From: Pseudoalteromonas sp. DL-6
GTDB taxonomy: Bacteria > Pseudomonadota > Gammaproteobacteria > Enterobacterales > Alteromonadaceae
DNA length: 64,000 bases
Direction: 5' to 3'
NCBI RefSeq assembly: GCF_004328665.1
Contig: NZ_CP019770.1
Coordinates: 186,001-250,000, forward strand
Part shown: in pieces, positions 28,380-37,096 of the stretch
Layout of the letters: each line of letters starts with the position of its first letter
Position numbering within the stretch: the stretch's first letter is position 1
The notes under the pieces: model-generated
Databases searched by the model: none
Seen by the model: the letters and a program-made list of their open reading frames with translations, nothing else
What the model was told of the DNA's origin: nothing
Made by a program: the position numbers and the translations under genes

Positions 28380-29261
28380 ATGAATGATAAGCTCTCCCAT
28401 TATAAACAGCAAGTTAAGGTGTTTCTAAAACAGCAACCAGGCTGGTGGATGCAATATTTAAATCGCTGTATAGACGATCAAATAACCATTAATGCAGGGT
28501 ATTTAGCATACGTTACCTTGTTGTCGCTAGTTCCGTTGATAGCGGTTGGTGTAGCAATATTCTCTGCTTTTCCAGGGTTTGAATCCACCCGCTTAGCCAT
28601 TGAAAGTTTTTTATTTACTAACTTTGTGCCGACTTCTTCCGATGTTATTAAAGAACATATTAGCTCGTTTGCTGGTAATGCTAATCAAATGACGGCGGTA
28701 GGTATTGGCTTTTTGGCAGCCATTGCCTTGCTACTTATTCGTAATGTAGATGCCACGCTAAACCGTATTTGGCGAGTAAAGAAAAAACGCCCAATGATGA
28801 TATCGTTTGCTGTGTATTGGATGGTACTGAGTTTGGGGCCTGTACTACTGGGTGCGAGTATTGGTGTCACCTCTTATATTGTGTCACTAGTGTCGTTTGC
28901 CGATCAGGGGATCCCAGGGTTTAGTGGTTTCTTATTAAAGCTTCTACCGTATGCTATCTCTATGGCTGGTTTTATTATGTTGTATACCTTAGTACCGAAT
29001 ACGCGTGTTTCATTTAGGGCGGCTATTCCTGGTGCACTGTTTGCTGCATTGTTATTTGAGCTAACCAAAAAAGGCTTTGCTTTATATATTAGCCATTTTC
29101 CATCATATGAAGTGATTTATGGTGCGGTAGCGACCATTCCTATTTTGTTTGTATGGGTGTACTTGTCGTGGGTAGTGGTGCTACTAGGTGCTGAATTTAC
29201 CGTGTGTATTAACATGCAACATTATAATAAAAAAGAGCAACAAGCAGAGGATAGTGAGTAA
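28380..29261 (+). CDS. yihY: YihY/BrkB-family inner membrane protein
   Basis: The start at 28380 (MNDKLSHYKQQ) gives 293 residues, near E. coli YihY (290). The open frame extends 90 codons upstream through the DUF2959 gene on the other strand, which is not credible. The product has about six membrane spans and the conserved motifs YLAYVTLLSLVPL, NRIWRVKKKR and LYTLVPNTRVSFRAAIPGA. The family was once called RNase BN, an assignment now rejected; its function is uncertain. The stop abuts the dtd start, so the two are probably cotranscribed. Confidence 0.9.
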   Translation: MNDKLSHYKQQVKVFLKQQPGWWMQYLNRCIDDQITINAGYLAYVTLLSLVPLIAVGVAIFSAFPGFESTRLAIESFLFTNFVPTSSDVIKEHISSFAGNANQMTAVGIGFLAAIALLLIRNVDATLNRIWRVKKKRPMMISFAVYWMVLSLGPVLLGASIGVTSYIVSLVSFADQGIPGFSGFLLKLLPYAISMAGFIMLYTLVPNTRVSFRAAIPGALFAALLFELTKKGFALYISHFPSYEVIYGAVATIPILFVWVYLSWVVVLLGAEFTVCINMQHYNKKEQQAEDSE

Positions 29262-29699
29262 ATGCAGGGGCTAATTCAACGGGTAACACACGCCAGTGTG
29301 GCAATAGAGCAACAGGTCGTTGGTGAAATAAAACAAGGTATTGTATTACTGCTAGGTATTGAAAAAGAAGACGATGAGCGTGTTGCTGATAAACTACTAC
29401 ACAAAGTCAGCAATTATCGAATTTTTAGTGATGAACACGATAAAATGAACCTCAGCCTGAAGGATATACAAGGCGAGCTATTAGTCATATCGCAATTTAC
29501 ACTTGCAGCTAATACCAAAAAAGGCATGCGTCCTAGTTTTTCATCGGCAGCCACACCAGACCAAGCGCAAGCATTATATAATTACTTTGTTGAGCAAGCC
29601 AAATTACTCGGTATTAAGGTCGCTACCGGTGTATTTGCAGCCGATATGCAGGTTAGTTTATGTAACGACGGTCCGGTTACCTTCAACTTAACCGCTTAA
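29262..29699 (+). CDS. dtd: D-aminoacyl-tRNA deacylase
   Basis: Dtd removes D-amino acids, and glycine mischarged on tRNA-Ala, from tRNAs. The 145-residue product equals the E. coli length and has [13 protein letters not shown], the catalytic SQFTLAA and the cross-subunit Gly-cisPro motif NDGPVTF. Its ATG directly follows the yihY stop (TAAATG), a pairing also seen in other gammaproteobacteria. The last bases overlap the convergent gene at 29696. Confidence 0.96.
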   Translation: MQGLIQRVTHASVAIEQQVVGEIKQGIVLLLGIEKEDDERVADKLLHKVSNYRIFSDEHDKMNLSLKDIQGELLVISQFTLAANTKKGMRPSFSSAATPDQAQALYNYFVEQAKLLGIKVATGVFAADMQVSLCNDGPVTFNLTA

Positions 29700-30442
29700 A
29701 GTGTTTTTTCAACAACCACAATGTGATTCACAAATCCGGTGATTTTTTTAATACTAACTGCTTCCCCAAACACGCGCTTAAGCACAAGTCGTAGCTGTGT
29801 AAGTTGGGAGGTATGTTGCGATAAAAAGTTAATAAATAAGATGCCCCGCTGAGCAAGCGCATCATAAATTGTTTGATAAAAACATAAATCAAATAAGAAT
29901 CTAGGGGCGTCTAGTTCACTAAATAAATCTAAAATAATCCAATCTATATTCACCGCTGACTTTAAAACTGTTTGTGCGTCTTCACAGTAAATCTGCTCTT
30001 GTTCACCAAGGGCAAAAAATTCTTGATAACACTCAATTATATGAGGGTTTTTTTCTACTGAAGTCAGCTGCGCTTGAGGGAACTGTTCTAATAAGTAATT
30101 ACGTATAGCACCGCCACCTAAACCAAGCTCAAGTATTTTTTTAGGCGCTGGCCGTTGCTGCCAAACTGTTGCCAAATAAGCAAGGTGAGGAAATAGTAAT
30201 GTGTGCGGGTTCTCCATTAAAATCACCGATTGCAAGGTGTTGTTAATGAGTAGCCAACGCAGTTGTTGATGCTCTCGAACTTGTATATTTATGCCATGTT
30301 GATTATGCCAATAAAGTAACTGGCCTAGCGATGAACTATGCTCAATAAAGTGCCTGCTGATCAGGCCACTGCTATCATGGATATATTTATTCATGGTATT
30401 GAGCATAAACCAGCAGCGGTAAAGCGCAATCGGTTTTGTCAT
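29696..30442 (-). CDS. Spermidine synthase-like Rossmann-fold protein
   Basis: The 248-residue product contains [19 protein letters not shown] and [18 protein letters not shown], the nucleotide-binding loop and acidic strand of the spermidine synthase / methyltransferase fold, and [17 protein letters not shown]. The N-terminal strand region is short and the usual aminopropyltransferase gatekeeping residues cannot be recognised, so it may not make polyamines. An internal ATG ([10 protein letters not shown]) 16 codons in is an alternative start. speD is elsewhere, at 57796. Confidence 0.72.
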   Translation of the reverse strand: MTKPIALYRCWFMLNTMNKYIHDSSGLISRHFIEHSSSLGQLLYWHNQHGINIQVREHQQLRWLLINNTLQSVILMENPHTLLFPHLAYLATVWQQRPAPKKILELGLGGGAIRNYLLEQFPQAQLTSVEKNPHIIECYQEFFALGEQEQIYCEDAQTVLKSAVNIDWIILDLFSELDAPRFLFDLCFYQTIYDALAQRGILFINFLSQHTSQLTQLRLVLKRVFGEAVSIKKITGFVNHIVVVEKTL

Positions 30443-30564
30443 TAATTTTTTACAATAATTTATGAGAAACCAAAGTCGTATTTGCAGTTTTATCCAGATC
30501 GAGTATGGTGTTTTTCACAAAATGCACAGCGTAATATCTTTAATTTTTAATTTATGGAGTCCGT

Positions 30565-31458
30565 ATGTTTCAAGTGAGCACCCCTCAAAGTAGTGAAGAC
30601 TGGCAAGCCTATTATCAATTACGCTGGCAAGTTTTACGTGCACAATGGGGCGAACCTCGTGGTTCTGAGCAAGATGATTTAGAGCAAGAAGCTGAACATC
30701 GCTTTATTAAAAATAAAGCAGGTGAAGTATTGGGTGTAGCGCGTTTGCACTTTAATAACCAGCAACAAGCTCAAGTACGTTATATGGCGGTTGCAGAAGG
30801 TAACCGCAATCAACATATTGGTAGCCGCTTGTTACATGAACTCGAAAAAATAGCGTGGAATCAAGATGCTGATGAGTTGGTGCTGTTTGCTCGCGAACGT
30901 GCTCTGGAATTTTATCAGCGCCATGGCTACGAAAATAAAGAAAAAGCGCATTTAGCCTATGGTGATGTTCAGCATTATAAAATGGTTAAGCTTAAGCCGA
31001 GTGAACCAGGTTGGTTTCGTCACCCTAATTGGACTCAAGTACTGCAAAATACATGGCGTGAATCAATCCCTATTAGTGATGCAATGGGGATAAAAGTAGA
31101 AAGCTACACTGATTGGCAATTTACTACTCGGGCAGATTTAAATGCTAACTTAAACTTACACAACACCATGTTTGCGGGCTCTATTTATAGCCTAGCTACA
31201 CTAACGGGTTGGGGAGCAACGTATTTAGCATTAAAAGAAGCCGGACTTGAGGGCAATATAGTGTTAGCCGATGCTAATATTAAATATTTAAAACCACTGA
31301 ATACCGACCCTAAAGGCTGTGTTGATATTCAAACCTGTAAAGGTAACTTAATGGAGTTACAAGAGTCGGGTAAGGCGAGCTATTTAGTACCAGTAACCAT
31401 TTTTGATGGTGACCAAGTAGTTGCCCAGTTTGAAGGGCAGTTTGTGGTTAAAAAGTGA
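30565..31458 (+). CDS. GNAT-thioesterase fusion, YiiD-like
   Basis: Residues 1-145 are a GNAT acetyltransferase domain (RYMAVAEGNRNQHIGSRLLHELE, EFYQRHGYEN). Residues about 150-297 are a hotdog thioesterase-like domain (LNLHNTMFAGSIYSLATLTGWGA). This two-domain order and length match E. coli YiiD. That protein has been reported, to my recollection, as a malonyl-ACP decarboxylase that helps start fatty acid synthesis; I did not verify this. ATGGAG is the ribosome binding site. It ends at its own terminator. Confidence 0.85.
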   Translation: MFQVSTPQSSEDWQAYYQLRWQVLRAQWGEPRGSEQDDLEQEAEHRFIKNKAGEVLGVARLHFNNQQQAQVRYMAVAEGNRNQHIGSRLLHELEKIAWNQDADELVLFARERALEFYQRHGYENKEKAHLAYGDVQHYKMVKLKPSEPGWFRHPNWTQVLQNTWRESIPISDAMGIKVESYTDWQFTTRADLNANLNLHNTMFAGSIYSLATLTGWGATYLALKEAGLEGNIVLADANIKYLKPLNTDPKGCVDIQTCKGNLMELQESGKASYLVPVTIFDGDQVVAQFEGQFVVKK

Positions 31459-31468
31459 TAAAATAAAC

Positions 31469-31502
31469 GAAAAAGCCAAGCGAGTTGCTTGGCTTTTTTT
31501 AT
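31469..31502 (+). terminator. Terminator of the YiiD-like gene
   Basis: AAAAGCCAAGC pairs with GCTTGGCTTTT around GAGTT, followed by further Ts; it starts 10 bases after the stop. Confidence 0.92.
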
Positions 31503-31511
31503 AAGCATTTT

Positions 31512-32543
31512 TTACAGCAAGTCAGTTAGTAATATACCGACACCAAAGCGTTCAATGTCGGCGTTATAGTCTATTAAACTCTCGCCATAGCCATTAAAGT
31601 ACTGCGCATAGCCGCGTACTCTTCCCCATAGAGGGAATGACCAATCAAGCTGAATTGCCCCGCGGTTATCTGAATTTAAATTATTACGAGTCATAAAACT
31701 AAATTCATGATCGTGAAAGCGATACGCGCCACCAAATTCAAAGTAACCCATGTATTTATAGATATCAGGGTTATCGTCACCTCGTGCATCTAACGGCGCG
31801 GGCTTTTTGTTTTCAGGAATGCGATACCAAGGTTTAAAGCTAAATACAAAGCCGTCTTTTTCCCAAATGAAATCGGCATAAATGCGATTCCAAGAACGCG
31901 AGTTTGGTTGACTACGACCATTAGATTGGTGCGAAATACCAATGGCTATTGCCATTTCATCGCCCCATAAAACGTTTTCAGGGTCTAAGTAATTAATCCA
32001 AAATACTTCTGGTTCGTAATTTGTCTCACGAAAAGGGGAGGAAATATCGTCGTTATATACTTGCCAGTATGACTGCAGCGTAAAGCCAAAAAATATGGCT
32101 TGGTCTGAGTCGGCAAACTCATCATATAAAGGCACTTTAATTGATAGCTGATATTTAGCTTCGAGGTTATCGAGAGGGTCACCATCTTTTTTATCAGTTA
32201 ATTCTGCAAATCCATCAAACGGGCGAGTGTTTGGGTTCGACATATAAGAAACCGGTAAAATATAATTACGTTTATGCGGTGTAATTACATTACGATTTTT
32301 TTTACCAACCGCTTCACGGGCTTGGCGTTTGTCGATAGCCGTTAGCTGCTTGTTTTCCTCAACGGCAGAGCATTTTTCGCGTAATTGATCGAGAGTTTGT
32401 TTACCGTCTCCACCGATCACTTCATTTAAAATACATTGCTTAACCAGCTCAAGTTCATTGTTTTGCTCGTTTTTTACTGTTTCTTGTGCAATAACAGCAG
32501 TGCTTAGTAATGTTGAGAGTAGTATCCAGTGGCGCCAACTCAT
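31512..32543 (-). CDS. pldA: Outer membrane phospholipase A (OMPLA)
   Basis: The start at 32543 (MSWRHWILLSTLLS) has AAAGGA 7 bases upstream; the frame extends to 32606 without support. The 343-residue product has a signal peptide (cleavage near VIA-QET), a non-barrel N-terminal region to about residue 95, and the OMPLA barrel. Catalytic residues are in register with E. coli: His205 and Ser207 (GISHQSNGRS), and Asn219 14 residues after the histidine (SWNR). OMPLA hydrolyses phospholipids that reach the outer leaflet. The C-terminal strand ends GVGILLTDLL. Confidence 0.93.
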   Translation of the reverse strand: MSWRHWILLSTLLSTAVIAQETVKNEQNNELELVKQCILNEVIGGDGKQTLDQLREKCSAVEENKQLTAIDKRQAREAVGKKNRNVITPHKRNYILPVSYMSNPNTRPFDGFAELTDKKDGDPLDNLEAKYQLSIKVPLYDEFADSDQAIFFGFTLQSYWQVYNDDISSPFRETNYEPEVFWINYLDPENVLWGDEMAIAIGISHQSNGRSQPNSRSWNRIYADFIWEKDGFVFSFKPWYRIPENKKPAPLDARGDDNPDIYKYMGYFEFGGAYRFHDHEFSFMTRNNLNSDNRGAIQLDWSFPLWGRVRGYAQYFNGYGESLIDYNADIERFGVGILLTDLL

Positions 32544-32644
32544 TATAATTCCTTTGTAAGTGAGGGAAGTAATATATTTGTGGTAATTATAACGCCTTTT
32601 TAACACATATACGGTGAACTTGTCCTGAACTTTAATATGGCAAA

Positions 32645-32674
32645 AAAGAAAAGCGACCTAGGTCGCTTTTACTG
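32645..32674 (-). terminator. Terminator of the lysine-riboswitch operon
   Basis: AAAAGCGACC and GGTCGCTTTT form a 10 bp perfect palindrome around TA; the minus strand continues into Ts. It lies about 55 bases past the stop at 32729. Confidence 0.8.
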
Positions 32675-32728
32675 GATAACTAGCTAATAACGCGCTAGTT
32701 AGACTCTCACGCAATGAGAAGGGGTGAG

Positions 32729-33850
32729 CTAAAGCTCAAAAACGTTTGTAAAAAACTTATAAAGTTCAGTTCCTTGGTTCACACTGGCTGAGGCAAAGTG
32801 CAATATTGCAATCGCATCAAGATCAAAGCTTAATGTTTGCAGTGGTTGCTCGCTTAAGTAGCGTTCCATTCGCAGTATTTTTGCTATCGGTTCGCCCGCT
32901 TTAATGTGACCACCAAGCGGTGCTAGGTATTCAACCATGCCACCCATAGGCGCATAGTAAGCAATATAATCATTTAGTTGGCAGCCATATCTTGTCATCA
33001 CTTTGGGCTTGTAGGGCGCATCAGCAAATACCTGTTTGTGATTAAGGTAACTTAAAATACTTTGAGCATCGTCAAGTGCCGCGCTTAAATCTATTTTCTC
33101 TTGGCTGCCAAGCTCTACCGTAAAGGCTTCAACTTGCACGTTAAATTCACGGCCTTGCTGAGCAAGTTGCTCGCTAAGTTGCCACCATGGACAAAAACTG
33201 GCTTCATCCATTGCGCCATCAAAGTCATTAGGGATCACTAGCACATGGGGAATATTAAAGTAACACGCACTTTCAGTGGCATATTCAGGGCAATATAAGT
33301 GCTGACTAGAAATAGGGCCGGTGTGTAAATCTAAAACAATATCAGCTTGATGCGCTAGTCTTTGTAAGTTTAGCGCTATGCGTTTACCCGTTGTTAAACG
33401 ATAGTCTGGGCCATTAAGTTGTTGCTCAACGTCACTAATTAGCGCTGCTTTAAACGCTGTTTTTAGAATCTGATCATCGGCATCGCTATACTGCTTTGCA
33501 AACTGTGATGCAAGCTGATTATTACAGTGATACATACGATTCCAATTTGTGCCGGTAATAGGATCGAATCGGCCAAGCGTAAATTCGCCTGACTTTTGAT
33601 TACAGCCAATGGGGTTAGCGTAGGGAACTAAGGTAATATCACCTTTTAAATTAAGGTTTTTTAGCTGTTCAAGTAGCTGATAAATAACCGCGTTACCTTG
33701 CACTTCGGCGCCATGCATATTAGCTTGTATATACACACTTGGGCCCGTGCCATCGCCTTTTAAACGATACACAGGAATGGTCAGTGGTAGGCCATTTGCT
33801 ACTTCACCAACTACAATGTTTTCTTGGCTTATAGCTGTGGTGTTATTCAT
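32729..33850 (-). CDS. M14/AstE-AspA family deacylase, candidate succinyl-DAP desuccinylase
   Basis: The 373-residue product is a zinc amidohydrolase of the succinylglutamate desuccinylase/aspartoacylase family. Zinc ligands are His46 and Glu49 (ANMHGAEVQGN) and His176 (DLHTG). The substrate-binding NWNR is at 102-105, and the likely catalytic Glu is 246 (TVELGS). The C-terminal domain is the usual beta barrel. It is the last gene of the lysine-riboswitch operon, 5 bases after the lysA-like gene. Removal of the succinyl group left by the dapD-like enzyme, in place of DapE, is my inference. AstE function is less likely, as the ast genes are elsewhere. Confidence 0.82.
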   Translation of the reverse strand: MNNTTAISQENIVVGEVANGLPLTIPVYRLKGDGTGPSVYIQANMHGAEVQGNAVIYQLLEQLKNLNLKGDITLVPYANPIGCNQKSGEFTLGRFDPITGTNWNRMYHCNNQLASQFAKQYSDADDQILKTAFKAALISDVEQQLNGPDYRLTTGKRIALNLQRLAHQADIVLDLHTGPISSQHLYCPEYATESACYFNIPHVLVIPNDFDGAMDEASFCPWWQLSEQLAQQGREFNVQVEAFTVELGSQEKIDLSAALDDAQSILSYLNHKQVFADAPYKPKVMTRYGCQLNDYIAYYAPMGGMVEYLAPLGGHIKAGEPIAKILRMERYLSEQPLQTLSFDLDAIAILHFASASVNQGTELYKFFTNVFEL

Positions 33851-33855
33851 CTTTT

Positions 33856-35061
33856 TTACCTCAAGTAGTGGCTTGCATCTTCTGCTTGGCGAATACAGTT
33901 GATTTCGCCATGGTGTATAACATATTCACCGGCCAGTTCATGACATAAAAAGTACGGCATGCTTTCGGTAAAACCATAAGCACCGCATTGACTAAACACC
34001 AGCCAGTCATGTTCATTTAAATCGCCCGGCAATTGGTGCTCCCCTAAGCAATCCAGCGCGGTACATAATGGCCCATATAGGCTCATTGATTGGTTTACTG
34101 CGTTTGAATCTCGTAATAAACGCGCAGGGAAATTTTGACTGGTGACCGCTGGGCGCAATAAATGATTAATACCGCCGCTCATAATCACCTGTTGTTGACT
34201 GTAGTTTAATTTGCGTTCAACCACAGGTGTGGCGTAGTGGCCGCATTCGCCGACAGCATAGCGACCTAGTTCCATCCACAGCTCTTTAACACCCGCATCG
34301 CGTTTAATTTTTGCAAGGGCTGCTATTAATGCATCCCAGCTTAAAGTCGGATCATTAAGGGTGTAAGGAATACCTAAGCCGCCACCTAAATCCAGAATAT
34401 TAAGGTTAATACTTAAATGCTCAGCAAGTTGCCTTAACGGCGCAATCATTTGCGCCCACAGATCGGCAAGTTTGTCGCTGCTGAGCATGTTACCCCACTG
34501 AAAAATATGTAGGCCATCAAAGCTCAGTGCTGTGTAGTCATTAGTATTTAGCGATTGCCATTCATCGCAGCCAAGCCCAAATGGGGTGAGGCTGTCGCCA
34601 CCTAGTGGGTTTTTATCACCCTCGGGCCAGCGTAATTGAACACGCAGCAAAACCTGTAACTGACACTGCTGGGCAATCGCTTGCTCGTTGAGCCAACGTA
34701 CCTGATTGAGACTTTCGGCCACAAAGGTACGTACGCCACGCGCAATAAAGTGCTTAATTTGTTTAGGGCTTTTTGCAGGCCCCGTGTTGAGCACGCGTTC
34801 ACTGTTAATTCCTTGGGCAAGTACTTGCTCAAGCTCGCCTTTACTGGCGACATCAAAGTTAAAACCAGCGTTATCTAAGCGATGGATCACGCTAGATAAC
34901 GGGTTCGCTTTAACTGCATACCAGAGTTTTACCTCGGTTTGTGCCACTAAACGGGTTAAATGTGTGTTCAATGAATCAAGATCATAAACAAAAAAGGGCG
35001 TATCAAGTTGGCTTGCTAGCTTATCAATAGCGCTTTTAACGGGCGTGCTCAAAAAGGTCAT
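33856..35061 (-). CDS. LysA-like PLP decarboxylase (fold type III)
   Basis: The 401-residue product has the PLP lysine Lys51 in YAVKANP, the phosphate loop GGGLG (226-230) and the ending SQCGAYGFTESM of alanine-racemase-fold decarboxylases. Two motifs differ from E. coli LysA: EPGR is replaced by ELGR (264-267), and the substrate-binding CESGD is replaced by CTALD (Cys333). The latter resembles the siderophore and exosortase-associated decarboxylases more than housekeeping LysA. Its place under a lysine riboswitch still argues for meso-diaminopimelate as substrate. The start overlaps the dapD-like stop by one base (TAATG). Confidence 0.82.
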   Translation of the reverse strand: MTFLSTPVKSAIDKLASQLDTPFFVYDLDSLNTHLTRLVAQTEVKLWYAVKANPLSSVIHRLDNAGFNFDVASKGELEQVLAQGINSERVLNTGPAKSPKQIKHFIARGVRTFVAESLNQVRWLNEQAIAQQCQLQVLLRVQLRWPEGDKNPLGGDSLTPFGLGCDEWQSLNTNDYTALSFDGLHIFQWGNMLSSDKLADLWAQMIAPLRQLAEHLSINLNILDLGGGLGIPYTLNDPTLSWDALIAALAKIKRDAGVKELWMELGRYAVGECGHYATPVVERKLNYSQQQVIMSGGINHLLRPAVTSQNFPARLLRDSNAVNQSMSLYGPLCTALDCLGEHQLPGDLNEHDWLVFSQCGAYGFTESMPYFLCHELAGEYVIHHGEINCIRQAEDASHYLR

Positions 35062-35801
35062 TAACGTAAAACCTCTTCCAGAAGTAATGATGCGTCACTT
35101 TGCTCGTCACGGTATTTAACAATTAAGGCACACGACATACTTAAGCCTTGAGCACGTGCCCAGTCGTTTGACGCAGGGCGAGAACCTGGGATCACAATCG
35201 CATATTCAGGGATTGCTTCGCCTTTATCAAGCTGGCGCTCATTAACGCAGTCATAAACAGGGATGGTTGCAGATAAGCGAACACCTGGGGCAAGTACCGC
35301 GCCTTTTTTAACCACCACGCCTTCAACAATCACACAGCCTGCACCGATGAATGCATCGTCTTCTATGACCACAGGGTTGGCGCCAATAGGCTCAAGTACC
35401 CCGCCTAATTGTACCGCAGCGCTCAAATGAACATTTTTACCCACTTGCGCACATGAGCCAACCAATGCGTGGCTATCTACCATAGTCCCCTCGTCAATAA
35501 AGGCGCCAATATTTACGTACGCAGGTGGCATAATAATAGTGCCTTTGGCGACATGTGCACCACGACGTACACTTGAACCACCTGGCACCATGCGAACGCC
35601 TGCTGTGGCTTCAAAGCATTGCGGCGCTAGATTATGTTTATCAACAAAGCCACCAGGAAACTCCATGTTAGTGCCGTTTTTAAACGCCTCTAAAATGCCT
35701 TGCTTTACTTCTACGTTAGCGTGCCATTGGCCGTTTTCGTCTTGTGTTGCTGCGCGAACTGCGCCCGTTTCTAAATTATTTAATAGTTCTAACCAGCTCA
35801 T
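35061..35801 (-). CDS. DapD-like tetrahydrodipicolinate N-succinyltransferase
   Basis: DapD acylates tetrahydrodipicolinate with succinyl-CoA in the diaminopimelate pathway. The 246-residue product has left-handed beta-helix hexapeptide repeats and the DapD core EGTMVDSHALVGSCAQVGKN, GGVLEPIGANPVVIEDDAFIG and the C-terminal PGSRP. E. coli DapD has 274 residues; the helical N-terminal domain is shortened here, so this is a divergent copy. Upstream it follows the dapA-like gene by 15 bases. The gene pair dapD-like/lysA-like also occurs in tabtoxin loci (tabB/tabA), an alternative reading. Confidence 0.85.
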   Translation of the reverse strand: MSWLELLNNLETGAVRAATQDENGQWHANVEVKQGILEAFKNGTNMEFPGGFVDKHNLAPQCFEATAGVRMVPGGSSVRRGAHVAKGTIIMPPAYVNIGAFIDEGTMVDSHALVGSCAQVGKNVHLSAAVQLGGVLEPIGANPVVIEDDAFIGAGCVIVEGVVVKKGAVLAPGVRLSATIPVYDCVNERQLDKGEAIPEYAIVIPGSRPASNDWARAQGLSMSCALIVKYRDEQSDASLLLEEVLR

Positions 35802-35816
35802 TATAAAAACCTGTAT

Positions 35817-36701
35817 TTAATGCCAAGATAAAATGGTGTTGTTTGCCGATGAAATGTCATCTGTGTGTGTCAGCTCAAGGTGTGTTAAAGGTGGACGTAA
35901 ATGCGGACTGCTAATACGCCCTTGTAAATGCATTAACACTTTGACTGGGATAGGGTTTGCTACTGAAAATAAGCTATTGATAGCGCTAGACCACTGGGCA
36001 AAAAGATTAGGGTGTTGGCCGCTTAAACTGCGCTTTACAAACTCATGAGTTTGCACTGGCCATGCATTGGCTGCAACCGACACTAAACCTTTTGCACCTG
36101 CTTGGGCAAAATAAGGCATGAGGGCATCGTCACCACTAAAAATGGCTAATTCAGGCGCTGCTTGTCGATAGGCTTCAAATTGAGAAATACAGCCACTGGC
36201 CTCTTTAAGTGCCCATAAATTTTTATGTTGTTTGAGGTTTTCAATGGTTGCAATAGGAATGCTAACCGCGCTACGTCCTGGCACATTATAAAGCATACAA
36301 GGGTGAGAACTGGCATCTAGCAGGCTTTCAAACCAATGCGTTTGCCCCAGTGCGCCTGGTTTGGCGTACAAAGGTGATCCAAGTAAAAAACCATGAATAG
36401 GCAGTTGGTTGCAGTAGTTAACCCATTCAAGCTGCTGCTTTAAGTTACTACCACCGACTGCAACCATAAGCGGGACGCTCGGCTGTAATTGGCAGACATG
36501 CTCTACGATGGCTTGCTGCTCTTTTAGGGTAAGGGCTAACCCTTCGCCAGTGCTACCAAGTAATAAAATGCCATTGTTAGCGGCTTCTTGCTCGGCCACC
36601 AAGGTATTTAAGGTTGCGTAATCAACTAGGCCATTTTGATCAAATGGGGTGATCAGTGCAGTCCATAAATGGAAATTGTTAATATTGAAGTTGTTGATCA
36701 T
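35817..36701 (-). CDS. dapA: DapA-like 4-hydroxy-tetrahydrodipicolinate synthase
   Basis: DapA condenses pyruvate with aspartate semialdehyde at the entry of the lysine branch. The 294-residue product has the Schiff-base Lys166 (LWALKEASG), Tyr138 and Arg143 (YNVPGRSA) and the threonine loop as GSTGEG (50-54), where E. coli has GTTGES. It is the first gene of the operon, about 360 bases after the predicted transcription start, behind a lysine riboswitch. Another, housekeeping dapA may exist outside the window. Confidence 0.88.
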   Translation of the reverse strand: MINNFNINNFHLWTALITPFDQNGLVDYATLNTLVAEQEAANNGILLLGSTGEGLALTLKEQQAIVEHVCQLQPSVPLMVAVGGSNLKQQLEWVNYCNQLPIHGFLLGSPLYAKPGALGQTHWFESLLDASSHPCMLYNVPGRSAVSIPIATIENLKQHKNLWALKEASGCISQFEAYRQAAPELAIFSGDDALMPYFAQAGAKGLVSVAANAWPVQTHEFVKRSLSGQHPNLFAQWSSAINSLFSVANPIPVKVLMHLQGRISSPHLRPPLTHLELTHTDDISSANNTILSWH

Positions 36702-36800
36702 CTCTCACGAACTTATAGGGCATTCGTCGAGTTATTGGCGGGTATTTAGGGTGCCGGACTCTTTGAATGTATTTATAATTCGAAGAGCGAATGGGCTTAA

Positions 36801-36825
36801 ATAATAAGGCGCACGGCCTTATTAT
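36801..36825 (-). promoter_or_regulatory. Hairpin in the riboswitch expression platform
   Basis: ATAATAAGG and CCTTATTAT form a 9 bp stem with a 7-base loop, 8 bases after the 3' strand of aptamer helix P1. On the minus strand it is followed by TTAAGCC, so the U-run is weak. It may be a terminator or part of a switching structure that controls entry into dapA. Confidence 0.5.
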
Positions 36826-36832
36826 ACTAAGA

Positions 36833-37003
36833 CCAGAAGCTCTCCACCAAATATGTTATTGGTGACAGTCGCTAGGATTCAACCTAGTCGCCCGAAGTAA
36901 CCTTTCACAAAAAAGTATTACCTCTCGGCGTTAATTCCCCTCACGTATGCTCAATGGAGTTTGCGCTCCTAACATACGCTACCTGAATAACGCACCTCTT
37001 CCA
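36833..37003 (-). promoter_or_regulatory. Lysine riboswitch (L box) aptamer
   Basis: Read on the minus strand, the conserved elements appear in order: GGAAGAGGTGCG, CAGGTAGCGTATG, GAGGGGAATTAACGCCGA, GTGAAAGGTTACTTCGGGCGAC, GACTGTC and GGTGGAGAGCTTCTGG-type closure. CTGGAAG at the 5' end pairs with CTTCTGG at the 3' end to form P1 with two wobbles. This is the lysine aptamer architecture known from lysC and dapA leaders. Lysine binding is expected to switch off the operon downstream. Confidence 0.9.
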
Positions 37004-37066
37004 GCCCTTTGCACTTGCTATTGAAAAATCAATCAGCAAATACAATGTAATAGGGTAAGTGTGGCG

Positions 37067-37096
37067 ATTAAACCACTTTAGCCGTCTAGGTGTCAA
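37067..37096 (-). promoter_or_regulatory. Sigma-70 promoter of the lysine-riboswitch operon
   Basis: On the minus strand a perfect -35 TTGACA (37091-37096) is separated by 18 bases from -10 TTTAAT (37067-37072). Transcription would start near 37060, about 57 bases before the aptamer. Confidence 0.7.

Noticed and set aside
32729..33850. M14-like gene as astE of the arginine succinyltransferase pathway
   Set aside because: It lies 20 kb from the ast genes, inside a lysine-regulated operon, and its sequence is longer and distinct from E. coli AstE. Not excluded experimentally.
32729..36701. Reading the dapD-like/lysA-like operon as a tabtoxin locus
   Set aside because: The gene pair is reminiscent of tabB/tabA, but no tabtoxin-specific ligase or synthase genes are present, and the lysine riboswitch points to lysine itself. 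Kept only as an alternative.
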